From: Haloferula sp. BvORR071
GTDB taxonomy: Bacteria; Verrucomicrobiota; Verrucomicrobiia; Verrucomicrobiales; Akkermansiaceae
Direction of reading: 5' to 3'
Assembly: GCF_000739615.1 (NCBI RefSeq)
Contig: NZ_BATP01000051.1
Span: 1 to 64,000 of the forward strand
Length of the DNA stretch: 64,000 nucleotides
The translations under genes were made by a program, and so were the position numbers. The notes under the pieces are model-generated. The model did no database searches. It had not been told where the DNA came from and was given only the letters and a program-made list of their open reading frames with translations. This document shows, one piece after another, positions 8,935 through 19,221 of this stretch. Position 1 is the stretch's first letter. Every line of letters starts with the position of its first letter.

Positions 8935-11900
8935 TCAATTCAAGCTCACGCGGTAGAAGATCCGCACGCCGGCAGGCGGTGCGGGATCGGTATAGGTGGT
9001 GGTCCCTGCGGTGCCCGGATAGGCCGCCTGCAAGGTCGTCCAGCCTCCCGCACCTAGCGTGGTGCTGCGCTCGATCTTGAATGTTGTCCCAGTCGTGCTC
9101 GGCCAGGTGATCGAGCCATTGGTATTCCGCACCGCCGTGAAGCGTGACTTCCCGTCATTCGGGATCAGCCCGAGGCGGAATTCCGTGAGGTTGTCCGTCC
9201 CATCGTTCTCGAAGTCACCAGTCGCTGTCTGGCCGAGCCCGCCGAAGTAGGTGGTCTCCCAAGCGTCCGCCATGCCGTCGCTATCGCTATCCCCGCCGCT
9301 GAGCGGGTTGTTCAGGTTCTCGGCCTTGGCATCCACGTAGATGTTGTCGATCAGGATCTGTCCGTCGGCGGCCTCGAACTTCAGGAAGGCCAGTGACAGC
9401 AGCGCATTGGCCGCCGCTCCATTGCGGAAGCCATAGGGGCCGCCCACCGTGGTCAGCTCGATCTTGCCGGTCTGGCCGAGCGGGCTCTCTATGTAGACCT
9501 TCACCGTGTCGGTCGCGTTGTTCGCCACCATCCAGATATTGACCCACTGCTGCGGCGGCAGGTCGTAGTTGGTATCCGGTGTGGCGGCGCCATTGCGCAC
9601 GCGGATGTTCCCGGTCAGCGGCGCGAGCTGTGCCTCGAAGTCCCCCGGGCCTGTGGGCACGCTCATGTCGCTGAGACCAAGGCTGCGATCGATCGCCACC
9701 GTATCGCAATACATCTGGAAGAAGAGTGTGCCGGTATTGCCATTCAGGATCTGCAGCGCGGAGGCGCCCAGCGACTTGCTCAGGTTCCCCGAGAGCCACA
9801 GGCCCTCGTTGTCGGCATCGGTGGTATTGGCGAAGACCGTGGCCTTCGCTGGATCGCTCGCGACCCAACCGTTCACGCCATTGAAGCTCTGGCCGGCCAC
9901 CATGCCCGGACCATCGAAGTCCTCCACCAGAGTGAAGCCATTCGGTTGTGCCGGAGTGCTGCCCGCGGACAGCGGATCGCTGCTATGGCTGACCTCGTAG
10001 CCATCCTCGAAGCTGTCGCCATCGGTATCGGGCGATGTCGGAGTGGTGCCGTAGCCGCTGGTCTCACCCTCATCGATGACCTCTTCCCCGTCGGAGAGAC
10101 CGTCGTGATCGGTGTCAAAGACCAGCACATTGGAGAACACCGGGCCGTTGACCTCGGGACCATCGAAGCGTCCGTCATTGTCGCTGTCCTTGTCGATCGG
10201 GCTAGTCCCGGCGGTGAACTCGCCGAGGTTGTCCAAGCCATCGCCACTGCCCTCATCCAGATCCGACTCGCCGGTCTGGCTGCTGATGCCGTAGAAGGCC
10301 TTCCAGGAATCCGGCACGCTGTCATTCGTGGCACTGAAGAAGCTGGTCTTCAGGTTCGGATCGGTGCTGTGGGTGAACTCCACCAGGTTGGTATCGCGGT
10401 CGCCGTCCGGATCGGCACCGGGCGTGGCCTGGAAGCCGCCGAAGTTGGTGAACTCCCACGCATCGCCCAGCCCATCGCCATCGGCATCGCCGGGGACTGA
10501 GGCGATGTTGTTCGGCAGGCTGCCCGCAGCGAGTTCCGCGGCATTGCTGGAGCCGTCGCCATCGGCATCACCGGCACCATTCTGGGCGCTGGTGTTTCCG
10601 AAGAAGGCGACTTCCCACGCATCCGGCAGGCCGTCGGAGTCGCTGTCGAGCGTCAGGTTCGCTGCATCCGGTCCGGCGGCCTGGGCTACCGCGGCTTCGG
10701 TGGTGGACAGTGCACCGTCCCAAATACGGACCTCATCGTAGCTCGCATTGGCAGTGTTGTCCGTGGCCGAGATCGAACGGCCCAGCCAGTCGTGCAGGTC
10801 GTTGAAGGTGACCAGATGGTGTGGCACATCGAAGCTGCCCTGAATCAATCCCAGCGGGGAAGTGGATCCCGCGGGCGCGGCATACCAGTTCACCCGGGCT
10901 CCGTTGGCGACTTCACCATTCGTGTTCACACTCGGGATGATCGTCATCACGATGTGGTACTGTGTCCCCAGTGCAAAGGGTGCCAGCGTGTTCGCCTTGT
11001 TGACCAGACTCGTGTCTTTCCACTCCACCGAGTCCGCATTCGCATTCACCCCGGCGGTCCACGACATCATCAGATACTCATTGGTCGTGTTATTGTTGAA
11101 GTCGAAGATCCGGCCCCAGTTCTGCACCGAGTTCTGGGTCGCCCACAGCTCGATCGTCACCGGCGTCATTTTGCCTTGGATCAGGTTTGCACCCAGGTCG
11201 ATGTAGTCGCTCTGCGTGCTCAAGCCACCGCTCAGGGTGACCGCCGTGCCGGACAGCGAGGAGCCGCCGCCTGTGGCGGGATTGGCATCGGCATCGATGA
11301 TCTGGGCGTTCGAATTCCCCACCGAATCGTTGAGGTTGCCATTGAAGCTCCAGCGGTGCTTCAGCACGGCCTTCACCGGCGTCCAGTTGCTGTCGCTCGG
11401 GCTCGATCCCGCGGCCATCTCGGCGGCGTTCGAGAAGCCGTCCGAGTCGGAGTCGATATTGCCCGTTGCCAGGTTGTTGAAGTAGGCCAGCTCCCAGCCG
11501 TCGTTCAGGGTGTCATTGTCGCTGTCCGGATAGGAGCTGGAACCCAGCGGATTCGTGCCGCCGGTCTCTTCCATCTCGTTCGTGCAGAAGTCGTGGTCCG
11601 GATCGCCGTTGCCAGTCAGCACTGTCAGGTTCGGCGCGTAGTCCAGCTCCCAAGCATCTGCCAGGCCATCCGAGTCGGTATCCCCTGGATTGGAGGACGC
11701 GCTGTTCGGGAAGGAGCCGGCCGCCTGCTCGGCGAGGTTGTTGTAGCCATCGCCATCCGGATCACCGGTGCCGGTCTGGAGGGCGATCTCCGCGGGCTGC
11801 GGGTTGTCGTCGTTGTTGCCGAAGAACTGGTCTTCCCAGAAGTCGCTCAAGCCGTCGCTGTCGCTATCGCCATCCACCACCGTCATCACCACGTTGTCGA

Positions 11901-13539
11901 TCCGCTGGTCGTTGGCAAAGGCCTTCACCCCCACGCCGATCTTCTTGCCGATCAGCGGACTGCCCGCGGGCACCTTGTAGATGATCTTGTTCGGCTTGCC
12001 CGGCGCGCTGGAAACCGTGGCCGTCGGCGCGAAGGCAACAATCGTGCCCGCTCCATCGTCATAGACCACCCACATGGTGTGGTTGCCGGTGCCCACGGAA
12101 TTGCTCAGGTGGTCCCAGGTCAAGCGGATGATGTCACCCTCCTTGGCCTGGTAGGGCGTCAGGTTGTAGGCCGCGTTGTTGTTGTCGATCTCCGCGCGGC
12201 GGGTGCCGTTGCTCGGGGTCCCTGTGGCGGTGCCTCCCGCGGTCGCGGTGGACTGCCCCGTCCAGATGGTCCAGTTGTTCACGTCGCCATTCCCGTCCGT
12301 GTCCCAGTGCACCGCTGCCGCGGTTGAGCCTGTCACGCCGCCCAGCAACTCGAAGCTGCCATTGCGCTTGTTGGCACCGATCAAGGGATAGAGCTTTGGC
12401 TGGCTGCTGACATCGGTTGCGTTGCTGCCGTAGATGCTCTCATCGTAGTCGGAAAGCAGGTCGCCATCCGTGTCCACCACGTTGGGATCGGTCTTGGGCG
12501 TGCTGGTCAATTCCTGCCCATCGCTCAGGCCGTCGCCATCCGAGTCGGGATTGGTCGGGCTGGTGCGGGCATTGCCATAGGCGGTGTTTGCCGAGCCGCT
12601 ATCTTCGGGTCCGTCATTGATGCCATCGCCATCGGTATCCGCCACCGTCGGGTTGGTGCCTAGCGTCTGCTCTTGCAGGTTGGTCAGCCCGTCGTTGTCG
12701 CCGTTCGTCGCGCCATCGCTGGCAGTCTGGGCCAAATTGCCGAAGTAGAAAGTCTCCCAATCATCCTTCAGTCCGTCGCCATCCGTATCAGGATTCGCCA
12801 CGGCGGTCGGATCGCTGAGGTTCGCCGCGGTATTGTCGACGTAAATGTCGTCGAAATAGAGCGAGCTGGTTGCGGTCTGCGTCTTGAACTGCGCCGTGAT
12901 CAGCGCCGTGGTCGTGCCATTGCGGAAATTCCAGATCCCGTCCGTCGGGAAGTATTCCGTCTGCGGCCCGTCGTCCACCTGGACGTAGTACTTGTAGTTG
13001 TCATTCGGCGTCACCGCGTTGGAGGTGGCGCTGCCGGTATTGTTGTTCACCACGATCCAGATCTTGTACCAGGTCGTGTCGAGCATGTTGTTCACCACGT
13101 TCGGCGTGACCACGCCGACATCGCGGCCGCGGAGAGCGAGCCCATTGACATTCGGCTGCACCTCGAAGGAGGCGAAGTTGTTCACGTTGGTCGTGGTCGC
13201 CGCCAGGTCGGAGAGCCCGAAGGAGATGTCGTTCGTGGTGCTCACCCGCTTCACGCGGATGAAGAAGGTCCCGGTCGAATTTTCCGCGATGCTTGCGGGC
13301 AGCGGGATCCCCGCCGCACCGCTGCCGGAATGGCGCATGATCTTGTTGATCGGATTGGCGGGGTCCACCAACACCACCGCGGAGGTGGTGTCGGTTGCCA
13401 CCCAGCCGCCTTGGCCGCCGACATTGCCGAGGCTGCGGGAGTTGAAGTTATCGACCGCCGTGAAGGCGGCATGGGCTTGCCAGGCGCCACCAATCAGGAT
13501 GACGGCTGTGGGTATCAGGGTAGGAGTCCTGGATTTCAT
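8935..13539 (-). CDS. Giant secreted thrombospondin type-3 repeat / LamG-like protein
   Basis: 1534 aa with signal peptide MKSRTPTLIPTAVILIGGA ending AHA. Two jelly-roll-like segments near the N-terminus (FTAVDNFNSRSLGN...) and near 1260-1400 (LVEDFDGPGM...) resemble each other, and a ConA/LamG-like domain lies near 760-950 (HRWSFNGNLNDSVGNS). Between them are many calcium-binding TSP3 motifs (DTDGDGL.D.WE, DSDSDGLPDAWE). The C-terminus ends in an immunoglobulin-like tail (ITWPSTTGTTFKIERS...FYRVSLN) typical of verrucomicrobial exported proteins. Probably a cell-surface or matrix protein. The same tail and repeats occur in the 19319-23824 protein, so the two are paralogues. A polysaccharide-binding role is inferred only. 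Confidence 0.9.
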   Translation of the reverse strand: MKSRTPTLIPTAVILIGGAWQAHAAFTAVDNFNSRSLGNVGGQGGWVATDTTSAVVLVDPANPINKIMRHSGSGAAGIPLPASIAENSTGTFFIRVKRVSTTNDISFGLSDLAATTTNVNNFASFEVQPNVNGLALRGRDVGVVTPNVVNNMLDTTWYKIWIVVNNNTGSATSNAVTPNDNYKYYVQVDDGPQTEYFPTDGIWNFRNGTTTALITAQFKTQTATSSLYFDDIYVDNTAANLSDPTAVANPDTDGDGLKDDWETFYFGNLAQTASDGATNGDNDGLTNLQEQTLGTNPTVADTDGDGINDGPEDSGSANTAYGNARTSPTNPDSDGDGLSDGQELTSTPKTDPNVVDTDGDLLSDYDESIYGSNATDVSSQPKLYPLIGANKRNGSFELLGGVTGSTAAAVHWDTDGNGDVNNWTIWTGQSTATAGGTATGTPSNGTRRAEIDNNNAAYNLTPYQAKEGDIIRLTWDHLSNSVGTGNHTMWVVYDDGAGTIVAFAPTATVSSAPGKPNKIIYKVPAGSPLIGKKIGVGVKAFANDQRIDNVVMTVVDGDSDSDGLSDFWEDQFFGNNDDNPQPAEIALQTGTGDPDGDGYNNLAEQAAGSFPNSASSNPGDTDSDGLADAWELDYAPNLTVLTGNGDPDHDFCTNEMEETGGTNPLGSSSYPDSDNDTLNDGWELAYFNNLATGNIDSDSDGFSNAAEMAAGSSPSDSNWTPVKAVLKHRWSFNGNLNDSVGNSNAQIIDADANPATGGGSSLSGTAVTLSGGLSTQSDYIDLGANLIQGKMTPVTIELWATQNSVQNWGRIFDFNNNTTNEYLMMSWTAGVNANADSVEWKDTSLVNKANTLAPFALGTQYHIVMTIIPSVNTNGEVANGARVNWYAAPAGSTSPLGLIQGSFDVPHHLVTFNDLHDWLGRSISATDNTANASYDEVRIWDGALSTTEAAVAQAAGPDAANLTLDSDSDGLPDAWEVAFFGNTSAQNGAGDADGDGSSNAAELAAGSLPNNIASVPGDADGDGLGDAWEFTNFGGFQATPGADPDGDRDTNLVEFTHSTDPNLKTSFFSATNDSVPDSWKAFYGISSQTGESDLDEGSGDGLDNLGEFTAGTSPIDKDSDNDGRFDGPEVNGPVFSNVLVFDTDHDGLSDGEEVIDEGETSGYGTTPTSPDTDGDSFEDGYEVSHSSDPLSAGSTPAQPNGFTLVEDFDGPGMVAGQSFNGVNGWVASDPAKATVFANTTDADNEGLWLSGNLSKSLGASALQILNGNTGTLFFQMYCDTVAIDRSLGLSDMSVPTGPGDFEAQLAPLTGNIRVRNGAATPDTNYDLPPQQWVNIWMVANNATDTVKVYIESPLGQTGKIELTTVGGPYGFRNGAAANALLSLAFLKFEAADGQILIDNIYVDAKAENLNNPLSGGDSDSDGMADAWETTYFGGLGQTATGDFENDGTDNLTEFRLGLIPNDGKSRFTAVRNTNGSITWPSTTGTTFKIERSTTLGAGGWTTLQAAYPGTAGTTTYTDPAPPAGVRIFYRVSLN

Positions 13540-13849
13540 GGGTTATGGACGGTTCGTGGGAGTCGCTTGCGCGAGCCGGGGGAGGGGACAAGAAGCGGAC
13601 ACAAGGTGCGGCCCGGGGGCGTGGCTTGCTTCTTGCCGGAATCCTGCCGGCGGGGGCTTTGGAATCCCGATGCCTGCCATCCCTTGGGGCGGATGTCGCA
13701 TGGCATCAGTGCAATTCTATGCACATTAGCTGCGGGAGTTTTGATTTTGTCAAACTGGAATCTTCGCCGTCACCGCATTGGGTTGAACATTAAAGCACCA
13801 AAATACGGGCTTTGAGCGGCTGGAATCCGCGGCAAACCCACGGAAACAC

Positions 13850-13860
13850 CTGTCGGACAG
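13850..13860 (-). promoter_or_regulatory. TGTCNGACA dyad upstream of TSP3 gene
   Basis: CTGTCGGACAG is a perfect odd palindrome 311 bases upstream of the start at 13539. Fourteen bases (ACACCTGTCGGACA) are identical to the copy at 19099-19111, in front of another giant surface gene; a related copy lies at 29521. This could be an operator or part of a sigma-factor promoter; function is inferred. Confidence 0.4.
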
Positions 13861-13952
13861 CTTGGTTGCGCATATCTTCATGATTCTGGGAAAATTCATG
13901 CACATTTTTTCCAGAGTGCTCATCCGCACAGCAGCGAAGCTTCCTTCGGCAA

Positions 13953-13987
13953 CAAAAAAATCCGGGGACCGCTTTCGCGATCCCCGG
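13953..13987 (-). terminator. Rho-independent terminator of the beta-strand-repeat gene
   Basis: Minus-strand hairpin CCGGGGA...TCCCCGG (13962-13987), followed by a run of seven T on the minus strand (A run 13954-13960). Located 43 bases after the stop codon at 14030. Its core sequence is shared with the terminators at 8859 and 19222. Confidence 0.85.
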
Positions 13988-14029
13988 CCTAACCCTTGGT
14001 TTTGAACCCAAACCAAAATCCAGCTCACT

Positions 14030-17000
14030 TCACGGCGTCACCCGCACTTGCAGGAAGCCCTTCGTCGGCGTGCCATTCGAGACACCCAGGCTGAAGGAGC
14101 GATACTCGTAGGTGATCCCGCCCTGCACCGGGGCTGCCGGCAGACCGGTCGTCACCGGTGCAACCGGAGTCACCGTGGCTGCGAAGCTGCTCAGATCAGT
14201 GCCGCCCCGAACCTGAATCGCAAAGCCATCGAAGGTAGCGGTCGAAGGCGCCGCGGTCGTGAAGGCCGGAGTTCCCGCTGGCACCGCGATGGTCACCACC
14301 AGCTCCTTCAGCGCATCCACATCCGCCTCGGTATCCGCGAGGAAGGTGTAAACCTTCGGATTGTTGCTGCCGCTGAGCGGGTTGCCGCCGAGGATGTATT
14401 CTGTGCCGTTGTCGAAGCCGTCATTGTCCGGATTCTGGGCAGCACCGTCATTCACACCCGTAGTCAGGCCGCTTGCGCTCGCCCAAGTGCTGAAGCCGCC
14501 GGGAACCGCACCCTTGCTCACCGACAAGATACCGCTGCCGGTAATCCGAGCGGTCTTGTTAGTCGCGGATGAGGACAAGCTGCCCCAGGTGCCGGCCGCT
14601 TGCTGCACCCCATCGATGAACAGGCTGTCCACCGTGTCGCTCGTGCCGTGGGTCAGGTTCAGCACACCGGCAGTCGCGATGTTCACCGCGGCCGCATCGG
14701 CCAGCACCGCTTGCGAAATGCTCAGCGTGCCCTCGCTCACCGTCGTCGTGCCCGTGTAGGTGTTCGCTGCCGTCAGTGTCCAGGTACCGCTGCCTTCCTT
14801 CGTCACGGTCACGCTGCTGGCACCGTTGGAAATAATCCCATTCGCCGCGCCATTGCCCGCTCCGCCGAGGTGCAGATTCCGCACCGTGGCGATCGAGGTG
14901 GCGATCGGTCCCGACAAGGTCAGTTGCCCGGCGTCCGATTGGATGTTGGCCTGGGCGCCACCGCCGGCAATGTCGATTGCACCGCTCAGGGTATTGCTGC
15001 CACTGACGTTCAGGATCGCCGCGCTGGCATTGTTGCGTTGGTTCAGCGAGATCGCATTCGTCAGCGTGATCCCATTCACCAGTTCCAGACGGCTGGTCGG
15101 GCCGCCCGGTGCCGCACCACCCGAGCCATCGAACAGAAGCGTGCCGCTTCCCAGCGCACCCGAGACGCTCGCCCGGATCCCGCCCGCGCCATTGGCCGTG
15201 CCGAGCTGGGTATTGCCGCTGTAGGTGTTTGCATTGCTCAGCTCCAGGATGCCCGCGCCACTCTTCGTCAGTGAGGTCACCCCCGCGCCATTCTGGATCA
15301 CACCGGAGAAGCTGCTGTTGGTCGCGCCACCGCTGGTGAAGGTCGCCGCGCCCGCTGCTGAATTGGTCACCGTGCCCGCGCCGCTCAGAGCTCCCACGCT
15401 CAGGTTGATCGAGGTGCCCGCGCCATTGCTCAGGTCGAGCGTCCCGCTGAGGGCCACATTGCCACCCGTGCCGCCGACGCTGTTCGCGTTGTTCACCTGC
15501 ACCGTCGCGCCGCTCGCGATGGTCGTGCCGCCGGTGAAGGTATTCGCCCGCAGCAGCTTCACTGTGCCGCTGCTCACATTCAGCGCCAGCAGCATGTCGG
15601 TGCCGCCGTTTTGCAGCACACCATCGAAGTCGTAGGTGCCGGTGGTCGTCAGGGTCGAAGTGCCCACCACCGAGTTCGTCACCGGATCGCCGCTTGAAGT
15701 GATCGAGGGCAAGGTCTGGTTGAAGCCCGCGAGGTCGAGGGTCCCCACGTTCGAGATGTCCACCGTCGATGTCGTTGGGATCGCGTTGTTCGCGCCCAGC
15801 CGGATCGTGCCGCCGCCGTTGTTGAAGATCTGCGGATAGCTGCTGCCGGTATTGCTGAAGACCACCACGCCGTTGCGCACGGAAACCGGCACCGTCGAGG
15901 TGATCACGCCGGTGATGTTCAGCACGCCGCCCGTGGAATTCGCCGCAAAGTGGCCGCCGGCGTTTGCCGCCCCGGTGATGTTGATCGGTCCGCTGTAGGT
16001 CGCGCTCGTCGATGCCGTCGGGACATACACCACCCCCTGGCCGGTGACCCCACCGCCGGTGATCGTCAGCGGATTGCTGAGGTTCACGCCGTTGTTCAGG
16101 AAGAGCTGGCCGGTGCTGATGCTGATCGCGCCGCTGCCAAGCGCTCCATTGCTGTTAGCCTGCAGCGTGCCACCGCTCAAGGTGGTGCCGCCGCTGTAGG
16201 TGTTCGTTCCGCCCAAGGCCACCGCGCCAGCGTTCTTGGTGATCGCCAGGGTCTTGCCCGCGCCGCCGTCGGTGATCGTCCCCGTGTAGGTCGAGCCACC
16301 GCCGATCGTCAGCGTCGATGCACCCGCTGCGCTGTTCGTGATGCTTCCCCCGGCACCGGCGAGGACATCCAGCGTGGTGTCAAAGCCATTCAAGTCGAAG
16401 GAACCGCCGTCGATCGTGACTTGGCCGCCCAGCGAGAAGAAAGCCCCGAGCTTCACCGTGCCGCCCGTGATCTGGGTCCCGCCGCTCGGAGCGGTCCCGG
16501 AATTTGCCAGGATCAGGGTGCCATTGCCGCTCTTCGTCAGGATGCCGGACCCGCCGATGTTCGCACCGCTGATCGTGTAAGTCTTCGCGGCATTGTTCAC
16601 CAGGATCGAGGCCGGGCTCACCGCGGCTACGATGTTCACATTCGTGGAGCCCGTCGCGGTATCGTCGAAGACCACCGAATCATTGTCCGGGAAAATCTCG
16701 CGGTAAGTGGTCGGACCACCGGCCACCGCCCAGTTCGGCGTGCCCACGGAGCCGTCACCGATGTTGTCGATGTCCCAATCCGCGCCACCCTGGCCGTTCG
16801 AGACCGTGCCGCGCCAGGTGGGATTGTCGGCAGACACCAGCAGATCCAGCGAGGTGCCTGCGGTGTTGTTCACCAGCGAGGCGGTCTTGCGTGCGCCCAG
16901 ATTCGGGTTGGACAAGATGAACTTGCTGAACTGCGTCCCGTTCAGCGCCGCGCCGGTGTAGTCGATCAGCTTGATCGTGCCCGAAGTCAGGCCCACCACA

Positions 17001-18913
17001 TTGTTGGTGTTGATCAGCACGCTCGAGCCCGGCACTGCCAGCGCCCCGGCCGCATTGATCACCGGAGCCGTGGGATTCGCAAGACCGCCGAAATCCACCG
17101 CGAGGGTGGTCACATCCGCACTGCCGAAGGAAAGCGCGCCGCTGCTCAGCCGCGTCTGCGACGGGTTGATGACCTTCACCCCCAGCGCCGCGGAATCCGC
17201 GACCGTGATATTGCCGGTTGTTGCCTGGTTGCCCGGCGTGCTACCGCCGAATTCAAGCATGCCCTCGGCGATGCTGGTGGCACCCGCCATCGTCGCGGAG
17301 CCGGTCAGCGAGAGAGTGCCGGGACCGGTCTTCACCACGCCCAGGTTGCTCTCATTGGTGCCCGCCCCACCGAGGGTGAGCGCGAAAGTCCCCGAGTTCG
17401 CCAGGCCGAGGGTCGATCCCGTCGAGGCGCCGCCGACTACTGCATTCGCAGTACCCGTGCCGGAGGTGCTGACCGTGGCAAAGGACTGGTTCACCGGACC
17501 GGCACTGCCGCCCAGCACCAGCTTGCCGCTGGTGGTCCCGTTGCCCAGGGTGAGCGTCGGGCTTGCCAGCGAGCCACCAGCGATCTGCAGCACCCCGTTC
17601 TGCACCGCGGTCGTGCCGGTGTAAGTATTCACTCCGGTCAGGATCTGCGTGCCGGGGCCCTGCTTGATGATCCCAGCCGTGCCCAGCGCCAGCGAGCCGC
17701 CATAGCTCACCGGGCTCGCATTGTTGCCCGCGATCGTCAGCGTGGCCGTCGTGCCGGTCACATTGCCGCCATTGGCTCCGCCACCGGCCAGCGAGCCGAT
17801 CGTCTGTGCGAAGGTCTGCAGATCCAAGCCGGCCCCCGCCGTGTCGGACAAGCTTACCGCCGAGTTGTTGCCGATCGTGGTGTTGGTCGATGCCGCGATG
17901 CGCAGGATCCCTTGGTTGATCCGGGTCGGGCCGGTGTAGCCGTCCGAGGCATTGTTGTTCAGCAGCACCACATTCGGGCCGGTCTTGATGATCCCGTAGG
18001 TGCCGGCGCGGAAGGGCGACTGGATATTGATGTCACCGGTCGCGGCGTTGAAGACGATCTCGCCATTGACCGCGTCGTTGGCGCGGAAGCGGCCGCTGCC
18101 CGTCCGCGTGATGATCAGCGTGCCCGCACCCGAGTTCATCAGGCCGTTGATGATGAAATCATTGTTGCCTGATCCCGCGAAGGTCGCGGCACCTGCACCG
18201 GTGTAGCGGATGGTGTTCACGGTCAGTACGCCGGTCCGCGTTCCTCCCAGCGAGACATCGAAGTTGCCCGTGCCGCTGGCGGTGGGAACGGCCGATACCG
18301 CACCGCTATCCGCCGGATCAAGCGCAGCGAGGAAGCCGCCGGCATCCGTGGCCCATGCGCTGCCTCCATAAGTGAGCCATGGGCCGACAATGCCGTTGGT
18401 ATTGAGAAGCGGGGTGTTGACCGTGCCGGTTCCGGACACGTTCACCGTGGCTCCCGCACTGCGGATCACCGCGCCGCCGAGTGTCAGGATCCTTCCGGCA
18501 GGAATATTCCACGTGCGATGCTTGTTGTCACCCAGCGTCAGGCCCGCGTTGATCGTGAGATCCTGCGTCGCGGTGCTGAGATCGATGCCACCGGTGCCAA
18601 GCGTCAGCGTATTCGCACCAGCCACCGTCACCGCACCGCCCGGGTTCGCGATCTGGATGCCGGTCCAGCTCAGGTCCGCTCCCAGGTTCACCGAATTCGC
18701 ACCAGTCACCGTAGAGCTCCACGAAGCGACATCCGCGCTGCCGGGAACCACGCCACCGGTCCAGCTCCCCGCCAGATTGAGGTCCGTGGCATTGTTGGCC
18801 TTCTGGATCACTGCCGCCGAAGCGGATGAATAAGCCAAGGCTGCCATCAACAGCGCGGCGCGGCCGGTAAAGACTGGCTGGAGCAGGGGATAGGAATTCG
18901 AAGCGGGTTTCAT
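14030..18913 (-). CDS. Giant autotransporter-associated beta-strand repeat (PATR-type) protein
   Basis: 1627 aa. The frame stays open to 19291, but ATG 18913 is chosen because it begins a good signal peptide (MKPASNSYPLLQPVFTGRAA...ASA) and the extra frame is arginine-rich spacer read-through. The body is Gly/Thr/Asn/Ser-rich with more than ten passenger repeats of the type LTKSGAG.L.L...NTYTG.T.V..GTL, forming a predicted right-handed beta-helix. The C-terminal 170 residues carry one TSP3-like EF segment (NPDNDGFDNGTEYILGGNP) and a verrucomicrobial exported-protein tail. There is no C-terminal beta-barrel translocator domain, so despite the repeat name it is not a classical autotransporter. 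Probably surface-attached or secreted. Confidence 0.9.
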   Translation of the reverse strand: MKPASNSYPLLQPVFTGRAALLMAALAYSSASAAVIQKANNATDLNLAGSWTGGVVPGSADVASWSSTVTGANSVNLGADLSWTGIQIANPGGAVTVAGANTLTLGTGGIDLSTATQDLTINAGLTLGDNKHRTWNIPAGRILTLGGAVIRSAGATVNVSGTGTVNTPLLNTNGIVGPWLTYGGSAWATDAGGFLAALDPADSGAVSAVPTASGTGNFDVSLGGTRTGVLTVNTIRYTGAGAATFAGSGNNDFIINGLMNSGAGTLIITRTGSGRFRANDAVNGEIVFNAATGDINIQSPFRAGTYGIIKTGPNVVLLNNNASDGYTGPTRINQGILRIAASTNTTIGNNSAVSLSDTAGAGLDLQTFAQTIGSLAGGGANGGNVTGTTATLTIAGNNASPVSYGGSLALGTAGIIKQGPGTQILTGVNTYTGTTAVQNGVLQIAGGSLASPTLTLGNGTTSGKLVLGGSAGPVNQSFATVSTSGTGTANAVVGGASTGSTLGLANSGTFALTLGGAGTNESNLGVVKTGPGTLSLTGSATMAGATSIAEGMLEFGGSTPGNQATTGNITVADSAALGVKVINPSQTRLSSGALSFGSADVTTLAVDFGGLANPTAPVINAAGALAVPGSSVLINTNNVVGLTSGTIKLIDYTGAALNGTQFSKFILSNPNLGARKTASLVNNTAGTSLDLLVSADNPTWRGTVSNGQGGADWDIDNIGDGSVGTPNWAVAGGPTTYREIFPDNDSVVFDDTATGSTNVNIVAAVSPASILVNNAAKTYTISGANIGGSGILTKSGNGTLILANSGTAPSGGTQITGGTVKLGAFFSLGGQVTIDGGSFDLNGFDTTLDVLAGAGGSITNSAAGASTLTIGGGSTYTGTITDGGAGKTLAITKNAGAVALGGTNTYSGGTTLSGGTLQANSNGALGSGAISISTGQLFLNNGVNLSNPLTITGGGVTGQGVVYVPTASTSATYSGPINITGAANAGGHFAANSTGGVLNITGVITSTVPVSVRNGVVVFSNTGSSYPQIFNNGGGTIRLGANNAIPTTSTVDISNVGTLDLAGFNQTLPSITSSGDPVTNSVVGTSTLTTTGTYDFDGVLQNGGTDMLLALNVSSGTVKLLRANTFTGGTTIASGATVQVNNANSVGGTGGNVALSGTLDLSNGAGTSINLSVGALSGAGTVTNSAAGAATFTSGGATNSSFSGVIQNGAGVTSLTKSGAGILELSNANTYSGNTQLGTANGAGGIRASVSGALGSGTLLFDGSGGAAPGGPTSRLELVNGITLTNAISLNQRNNASAAILNVSGSNTLSGAIDIAGGGAQANIQSDAGQLTLSGPIATSIATVRNLHLGGAGNGAANGIISNGASSVTVTKEGSGTWTLTAANTYTGTTTVSEGTLSISQAVLADAAAVNIATAGVLNLTHGTSDTVDSLFIDGVQQAAGTWGSLSSSATNKTARITGSGILSVSKGAVPGGFSTWASASGLTTGVNDGAAQNPDNDGFDNGTEYILGGNPLSGSNNPKVYTFLADTEADVDALKELVVTIAVPAGTPAFTTAAPSTATFDGFAIQVRGGTDLSSFAATVTPVAPVTTGLPAAPVQGGITYEYRSFSLGVSNGTPTKGFLQVRVTP

Positions 18914-19101
18914 GGGTATAGAGGTCGTGAGAGTCGAGATGCTTGTTGCTGGGCGTGCTCCTTGCCGCCGCCGGTTTGAGGCACCCGCAGAGCGGCTTGG
19001 ATCGAGTCGGATCAGAAAGAGAAGAAAGTGCCTTGGGTTGGTCGCTGCCGTGGCGTCACATGCACCGCTGGAGTGCACATCCGGCTGGGTTTCCGGCACA
19101 C

Positions 19102-19112
19102 CTGTCGGACAA
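19102..19112 (-). promoter_or_regulatory. TGTCNGACA dyad upstream of beta-strand-repeat gene
   Basis: CTGTCGGACAA, 189 bases upstream of ATG 18913. Together with its left flank it repeats 14 bases of the site at 13850. Likely a common regulatory site of surface-protein genes; function inferred. Confidence 0.4.
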
Positions 19113-19154
19113 CTCCTGACACTCGGAACCATCCGCCTCCGCAACACCACCCTC

Positions 19155-19176
19155 AACCCCCCGTGCGGGTGGTTTT
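19155..19176 (+). repeat. Dispersed short hairpin repeat, copy 1
   Basis: Eight-bp stem with one conserved C-T mismatch, GTGC loop and a TTTT tail on the plus strand. Other copies are at 24003, 32801 and 38379, all in the same chromosomal orientation. It looks like a terminator but has no plus-strand gene in front of it here. Confidence 0.6.
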
Positions 19177-19221
19177 GGATTGCACCACGCCGCGGGGATC
19201 CGCTGTTAGATCCGGCCCGAA

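Larger units (their letters stand above)
13540..14029. other. Non-coding spacer with long AT-richer leader of the TSP3 gene
   Basis: 490 bases without a credible gene. It holds the terminator of the upstream minus-strand gene (13953-13987), a TGTCNGACA dyad (13850-13860) and an AT-rich stretch around 13700-13910 with two ATGCACATT words. The GC drop relative to the flanking genes suggests promoter and leader sequence for the minus-strand gene starting at 13539, but no clear -35/-10 pair could be fixed. Confidence 0.6.

Noticed and set aside
10792..12327. Plus-strand frame of 511 codons inside the TSP3 gene
   Set aside because: Val/Arg/Gly-rich shadow of the DxDxDG repeats on the minus strand; no start signal or domain.
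17840..17852. TGTCGGACA word inside the beta-strand-repeat coding region
   Set aside because: Lies in coding sequence and lacks the shared flank; probably chance.
15950..18172. 740-codon plus-strand frame in the beta-strand-repeat gene
   Set aside because: Arginine- and alanine-rich complement of Gly/Thr repeats; typical false frame.
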